Origin: Mycobacterium ahvazicum
Lineage (GTDB): Bacteria > Actinomycetota > Actinomycetes > Mycobacteriales > Mycobacteriaceae
Length of the DNA: 64,000 bases
Assembly (NCBI RefSeq): GCF_900176255.2
Contig: NZ_FXEG02000005.1
Location: 1,054,001 to 1,118,000, forward strand
Reading direction: 5' to 3'
Part shown: positions 60,952 to 64,000 of the stretch, piece after piece
How positions within the stretch are numbered: position 1 is the first letter of the stretch
How the letters are laid out: the number at the start of each line of letters is the position of its first letter
Notes under the pieces: model-generated
Database searches by the model: none
What the model saw: only the letters and a program-made list of their open reading frames with translations
What the model was told of the DNA's origin: nothing
Position numbers and translations under genes: made by a program

Positions 60952-61467
60952 GTGCCTCCCTATCCCGAGGAACCCGACTACTACTCCGAATACGAGCCGA
61001 CGCAGGCCGCGCGGTACGGCGGCGGTTATGACCAGGGCGGGTATGACCCCGAGCCGCAGCCCCCGACACCCTGGTACCGGCGCCCGCCGGCGTTGGTCGC
61101 TGCGGGCGCACTGGGCGTGATCGTGCTGGGCCTGGTGGCCTACGCGATCGTGACGCTGGTGAGCGGTTCGCCGGCGCCGAGTCCGACCACCACGACGACG
61201 CCCACGCCGTCGCCCGCGACGACCGTGACGACCACCGCCGCGGAGCCCACGCGGCACCACCCACCCGGAGGCGGCGGCGCGCCCCCGCCGACCCAGACCG
61301 TGACCGAGACGGCGCCACCGCCGAGCACCGACACCCCGACGACGACCGTCCCGACGACGACCGTTCCGCCGACGAGCACGGTCACGCTGTCACCAAGCAC
61401 GGAGACCAGCACGGTCACCCAGACCGTCACGGTGCCGACGCGTCGTCCGTTCGATCCGCGTCCGTAG
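60952..61467 (+). CDS. Single-pass membrane protein with Thr/Pro-rich exterior
   Basis: A 171-residue protein (GTG 60952; TTG 60946 is possible). A Tyr/Glu/Pro-rich cytoplasmic head, a single helix (ALVAAGALGVIVLGLVAYAIVTLV) and a long Thr/Pro/Ser-rich tail with repeats of TVP/TTT, a likely O-mannosylation target. Two bases of intergenic similarity aside, I recognise no domain. Twelve bases after the kinase stop, so possibly co-transcribed. Confidence 0.75.
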   Translation: MPPYPEEPDYYSEYEPTQAARYGGGYDQGGYDPEPQPPTPWYRRPPALVAAGALGVIVLGLVAYAIVTLVSGSPAPSPTTTTTPTPSPATTVTTTAAEPTRHHPPGGGGAPPPTQTVTETAPPPSTDTPTTTVPTTTVPPTSTVTLSPSTETSTVTQTVTVPTRRPFDPRP

Positions 61468-61488
61468 CGGGCCGGTAGGGTCGAGGCC

Positions 61489-61707
61489 ATGAGTCGGCTC
61501 GAACGCGGCCTGGCGCGGCTGCGGGACATGCGCTTTGACCTCTACGCCCAGCCCATGCGGCAGGTCAGCGTGGAGCTCAAGATCGTGTTCTTCGCGGTGC
61601 ACCTGCCGATCGCCGGCGGTAAGACGCTGAGAATCCCGATGATCGCGACGGTGGGGCCGATGCCCGAACAGTCTGGGGCAAGCGAGTCCGACGACGGCGA
61701 CGCGTAG
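61489..61707 (+). CDS. Conserved small hypothetical protein
   Basis: A 72-residue protein MSRLERGLARLRDMRFDLY... with a strongly conserved middle (QPMRQVSVELKIVFFAVHLP) and an acidic tail. Starts 22 bases after the Thr/Pro-rich gene. No domain recognised. Very regular composition and codon use support a real gene. Confidence 0.7.
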   Translation: MSRLERGLARLRDMRFDLYAQPMRQVSVELKIVFFAVHLPIAGGKTLRIPMIATVGPMPEQSGASESDDGDA

Positions 61708-61847
61708 GAACACGCGGTTTCCCGGGGCTTTCTAGCCACTCTGTGACGTCTTGCCGAACAACGGCTTACCGCGGTAGCCGGCGGTCTCGGCCGTGCGCGA
61801 CAAGGGTTATCGTCGAAATCCCGAAGCCACGGCTCGAGGAGCGGCTG

Positions 61848-62276
61848 ATGAGCACGGAAGACGACCCCGGATACCCGGCGGACGCGCTGGCGTTCGCGCC
61901 GATCGCGGCGGACGACGAGCCCGGCCACGTGATGAGAACCTGCCAGGTCTGTAGTGCGTACTTCCCCACCACACCGGGCAGTGTCCATGACCGCGCCGCG
62001 CGGTGCCGTACACACCTGCTGGTGACGCATGCGCTGATGCGCCGCGAGGCCGGCGGCTGGGTGGAGTACGACCACGACCCGTATACCAACCGCGAACTGG
62101 ACAGCCCGATGGAGTTGACGCAAGCGTGCCGGGGGTGGCTGGACGGCGCCGGCATCACCGCCGGCGAGTGGAAGCTGGAAGCGCGCGACCCCGACACCGG
62201 CGATCGGTTGGCCGAGTCCGAGGTCGTCAACCTCACCAAGAAATCGGCGGAGAAACTTTCGGACTCGCCGAGGTAA
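61848..62276 (+). CDS. Hypothetical protein with Cys/His zinc-like motif
   Basis: A 142-residue protein with ATG 61848 after GAGGAG. Residues ~28-58 contain C-x2-C (TCQVCSAYFP) and a following H...C..H arrangement (VHDRAARCRTHLLVTH) that may bind zinc. The C-terminal half is mixed alpha/beta with VNLTKKSAEKL. I do not recognise a family. Followed by two tRNA genes on the other strand. Confidence 0.75.
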   Translation: MSTEDDPGYPADALAFAPIAADDEPGHVMRTCQVCSAYFPTTPGSVHDRAARCRTHLLVTHALMRREAGGWVEYDHDPYTNRELDSPMELTQACRGWLDGAGITAGEWKLEARDPDTGDRLAESEVVNLTKKSAEKLSDSPR

Positions 62277-62362
62277 TCAAGCGCGGTGCGTGTCCGCGAG
62301 CCGGTAGATCTGCAGGGAAAGTACGAGTAAAGGCCTGCAAAACTACAGGCTCGAACGATGCG

Positions 62363-62435
62363 CGCGCCCGAAGGGATTCGAACCCCTAACCTTCTGATCC
62401 GTAGTCAGATGCTCTATCCGTTGAGCTACGGGCGC
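62363..62435 (-). tRNA. tRNA-Arg (anticodon ACG)
   Basis: GCGCCCG pairs with CGGGCGC, discriminator G at 62363; anticodon stem TCTGA/TCAGA encloses CTACGGA with anticodon ACG; T arm GGTTCGAATCC. 73 bases. A34 of this tRNA is the target of TadA (37348-37806). Confidence 0.96.
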
Positions 62436-62469
62436 CGGTACTTCAGTTGTGTCCCCGAAAGGACGTCAG

Positions 62470-62558
62470 CGGAGGCGAGAGGATTTGAACCTCCGGTCCC
62501 CTTTAAGGGGGACAACTCATTAGCAGTGAGCCCCATTCGGCCGCTCTGGCACGCCTCC
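62470..62558 (-). tRNA. tRNA-Ser (anticodon GCT)
   Basis: Class II tRNA of 89 bases: GGAGGCG pairs with CGCCTCC, discriminator G at 62470; anticodon loop CTGCTAA with GCT (reads AGC/AGU); long variable arm TCCCC/GGGGA; T arm GGTTCAAATCC. Confidence 0.95.
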
Positions 62559-62647
62559 CTTGGACTTCATGAGGGTACCCGACTCGACGCGGGCGTCCCT
62601 GAACCGCCGGAGGCATAGCGTACACAGCGGCGACATATGCTGTCGAA

Positions 62648-63721
62648 GTGACTGCCCGCCTACGGCCTGAGCTGGCCGGGCTGCCAGTTTACGTTCCTGG
62701 TAAGACCGTGCCGGGTTCGATGAAACTGGCCAGCAACGAGACGGTGTTCGGCCCGCTGCCCAGTGTCCGCGCCGCCATCGAGCAAGCGACCGACGTCGTC
62801 AACCGCTATCCGGACAACGGCTGCGTCCAACTCAAAGCGGCGCTGGCCAAGCATGTCGGTCCTGGTTTCGATCCCGAGCACATCGCTGTCGGCGCCGGTT
62901 CGGTCAGCCTGTGCCAGCAGCTGGTGCAGATCACCGCCTCGGCCGGCGACGAGGTGATCTTCGGCTGGCGCAGCTTCGAGCTCTACCCGCCGCTGGTTCA
63001 GGTCGCCGGCGCGGCCACTGTCAAGGTGGCGCTGACCGACCACACGTTCGACCTCGACGCGATGCTGGCCGCGATCACCGAACACACCCGGCTGATCTTC
63101 GTCTGCAATCCCAACAACCCGACCTCGACCGTCGTCGATCCCGACGCGCTGATCCGCTTCGCCGAGGCGGTTCCGTCGCACATCGTGATCGCGATCGACG
63201 AGGCCTACGTCGAATACATCCGCGACGGCATGCTGCCCGACAGTCTGGGCCTGGTCCGCGCACGCCGTAATGTCGTTGTGCTGCGTACCTTTTCGAAGGC
63301 CTACGGACTGGCCGGCCTGCGGGTCGGCTATGCGGTCGGCCACCCCGACCTGATCACGGCGTTGGACCAGGTGTTCGTGCCGTTCTCGGTCACGAACGTC
63401 TCGCAGGCGGCCGCGATCGCGTCGCTGGATGCCGCCGACGAATTGTTGGCCCGCACGGACGCTTTGGTCGCCGACCGGATTCGGGTGAGCGCCGGGCTGC
63501 GGGACGCCGGATTCACCCTGCCGCCGTCCCAGGCGAATTTCGTCTGGTTGCCCTTGGGCCCGCGCACCCGGGACTTCGTCACGCGCGCGGCCGACGCGGG
63601 CATCGTGGTTCGCCAGTACGCCGACGACGGAGTCCGCGTTTCGATCGGTGCGCCCAAGGAGAACGATGCACTGCTAGCGTTTGCCCGCAATTGGATCAGA
63701 CACCCGGAGGTTGACGAATGA
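62648..63721 (+). CDS. hisC2: Histidinol-phosphate-type (aromatic) aminotransferase
   Basis: A 357-residue fold-type I PLP aminotransferase. The PLP-binding K217 in TFSKAYGLAG, CNPNNPTS and the AIDEAYVEY segment are typical. The GTG 62648 start matches the expected N-terminus MTARLRPELAGLPVYVPGK. HisC2 (Rv3772) is an aromatic amino acid aminotransferase in mycobacteria, consistent with tyrA nearby. Its stop overlaps the next gene (ATGA). Confidence 0.92.
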   Translation: MTARLRPELAGLPVYVPGKTVPGSMKLASNETVFGPLPSVRAAIEQATDVVNRYPDNGCVQLKAALAKHVGPGFDPEHIAVGAGSVSLCQQLVQITASAGDEVIFGWRSFELYPPLVQVAGAATVKVALTDHTFDLDAMLAAITEHTRLIFVCNPNNPTSTVVDPDALIRFAEAVPSHIVIAIDEAYVEYIRDGMLPDSLGLVRARRNVVVLRTFSKAYGLAGLRVGYAVGHPDLITALDQVFVPFSVTNVSQAAAIASLDAADELLARTDALVADRIRVSAGLRDAGFTLPPSQANFVWLPLGPRTRDFVTRAADAGIVVRQYADDGVRVSIGAPKENDALLAFARNWIRHPEVDE

Positions 63722-64000
63722 GTTTGGCCCGCAAGAACTTCAACGAATTGAAAGACCGGGCCGACGTCACCGACGCCGAGCTCGACGATTTCTGGGCGAC
63801 GCTGGAGCCCGCGACGATCGACGAGATGATCGGCGAATGGAAGGGCGGGGACTTTCCGACCGGACACCGTGCGAACGGCATGCTCGAAAAGCTCCGCTGG
63901 TTCGGCAAGAACTTCAAGTCGATCTCGGACTGCCAGCCGCTGGTGTGTTTGGACGACGATGGCAACAAGTACTCCAACGTGGAGCGGATGAACGGCGAGG
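63718..64000 (+). CDS. GXWXG/DUF4334 protein, N-terminal part
   Basis: Starts with ATG 63718 in an ATGA overlap with hisC2 and runs off the right edge; 94 residues are seen. The GEWKGGDFPTGH motif is the GXWXG signature; full-length members (about 180-190 residues) continue into DUF4334. Function unknown. Confidence 0.85.
   Translation, partial: MSLARKNFNELKDRADVTDAELDDFWATLEPATIDEMIGEWKGGDFPTGHRANGMLEKLRWFGKNFKSISDCQPLVCLDDDGNKYSNVERMNGE

Noticed and set aside
61180..61440. Simple-sequence repeat (ACG/ACC-rich) as a regulatory microsatellite
   Set aside because: It is the codon pattern of the Thr/Pro-rich exterior of the membrane protein at 60952-61467.

Overview
The window is chromosomal DNA of a Mycobacterium. 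Evidence: high GC throughout, an MmpS/MmpL pair, a PE-type protein, the 19 kDa lipoprotein LpqH beside the TcrX/TcrY two-component pair, a mycobacterial-type SAM methyltransferase, and, from about 37.2 kb on, a gene order that I recall from M. tuberculosis Rv3752c-Rv3772 (tadA, tyrA, proZWVX, lapA-like, fadE36, alkyl sulfatase, lpqH, tcrY, tcrX, methyltransferase, hisC2). It looks like a non-tuberculous species with much extra catabolic content. No gap between genes exceeds 300 bases.

Layout. 1-6.6 kb: a minus-strand catabolic block with two Rieske oxygenase alpha subunits, each followed by a member of one unknown ~113-residue protein family, plus an amidohydrolase with an altered metal motif, a MarR regulator, a 2Fe-2S ferredoxin, an SDR and a TauD-type dioxygenase cut by the window edge. 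Related palindromes before both halves suggest control by the MarR protein. 6.7-12 kb: a DJ-1/PfpI protein, a tiny membrane protein, and a CitE-like lyase / CoA-transferase / flavin monooxygenase operon divergent from a GntR regulator. 12-17.3 kb: a Pls/PosA-type single-module peptide synthetase (poly-amino-acid synthetase) coupled to an M1 metallopeptidase. 17.3-18.2 kb: three tandem small exported Gly/Pro-rich paralogues. 18.3-23.3 kb: luciferase-like oxidoreductase, VOC protein, metallo-beta-lactamase-fold protein and sulfotransferase divergent from an IclR regulator. 23.3-26 kb: DUF2237, PE, TM2 and glycoside hydrolase genes. 26-31 kb: a KshA-like Rieske oxygenase operon (SDR, SnoaL, enoyl-CoA hydratase, nitronate monooxygenase family) with a TetR gene and palindrome. 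31-37 kb: a broken ERG2/sigma-1-receptor-like gene, MmpS/MmpL with a divergent TetR, and a GGDEF protein.

37.2-64 kb: tRNA-Ser(CGA) marks the switch to the conserved backbone: tRNA editing, tyrosine biosynthesis, glycine betaine/proline-type ABC uptake, LpqH, TcrXY, small stress-type membrane proteins, tRNA-Arg(ACG), tRNA-Ser(GCT) and HisC2. Inside it, 45.2-51.4 kb carries extra genes, notably a kinase-SDR-acyl-CoA dehydrogenase-TetR-quinone oxidoreductase operon that resembles 4-hydroxyacyl-CoA catabolism (Lva/ACAD10-11 type).

A caution for users of the sequence: 43631-43671 matches an Illumina Nextera index adapter exactly (41 bases in three abutting parts), and the ~110 bases after it look like read noise. 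The LapA-like gene there therefore contains an assembly artefact, which also means single-base oddities elsewhere, such as the in-frame TGA at 31502, should be confirmed from reads.
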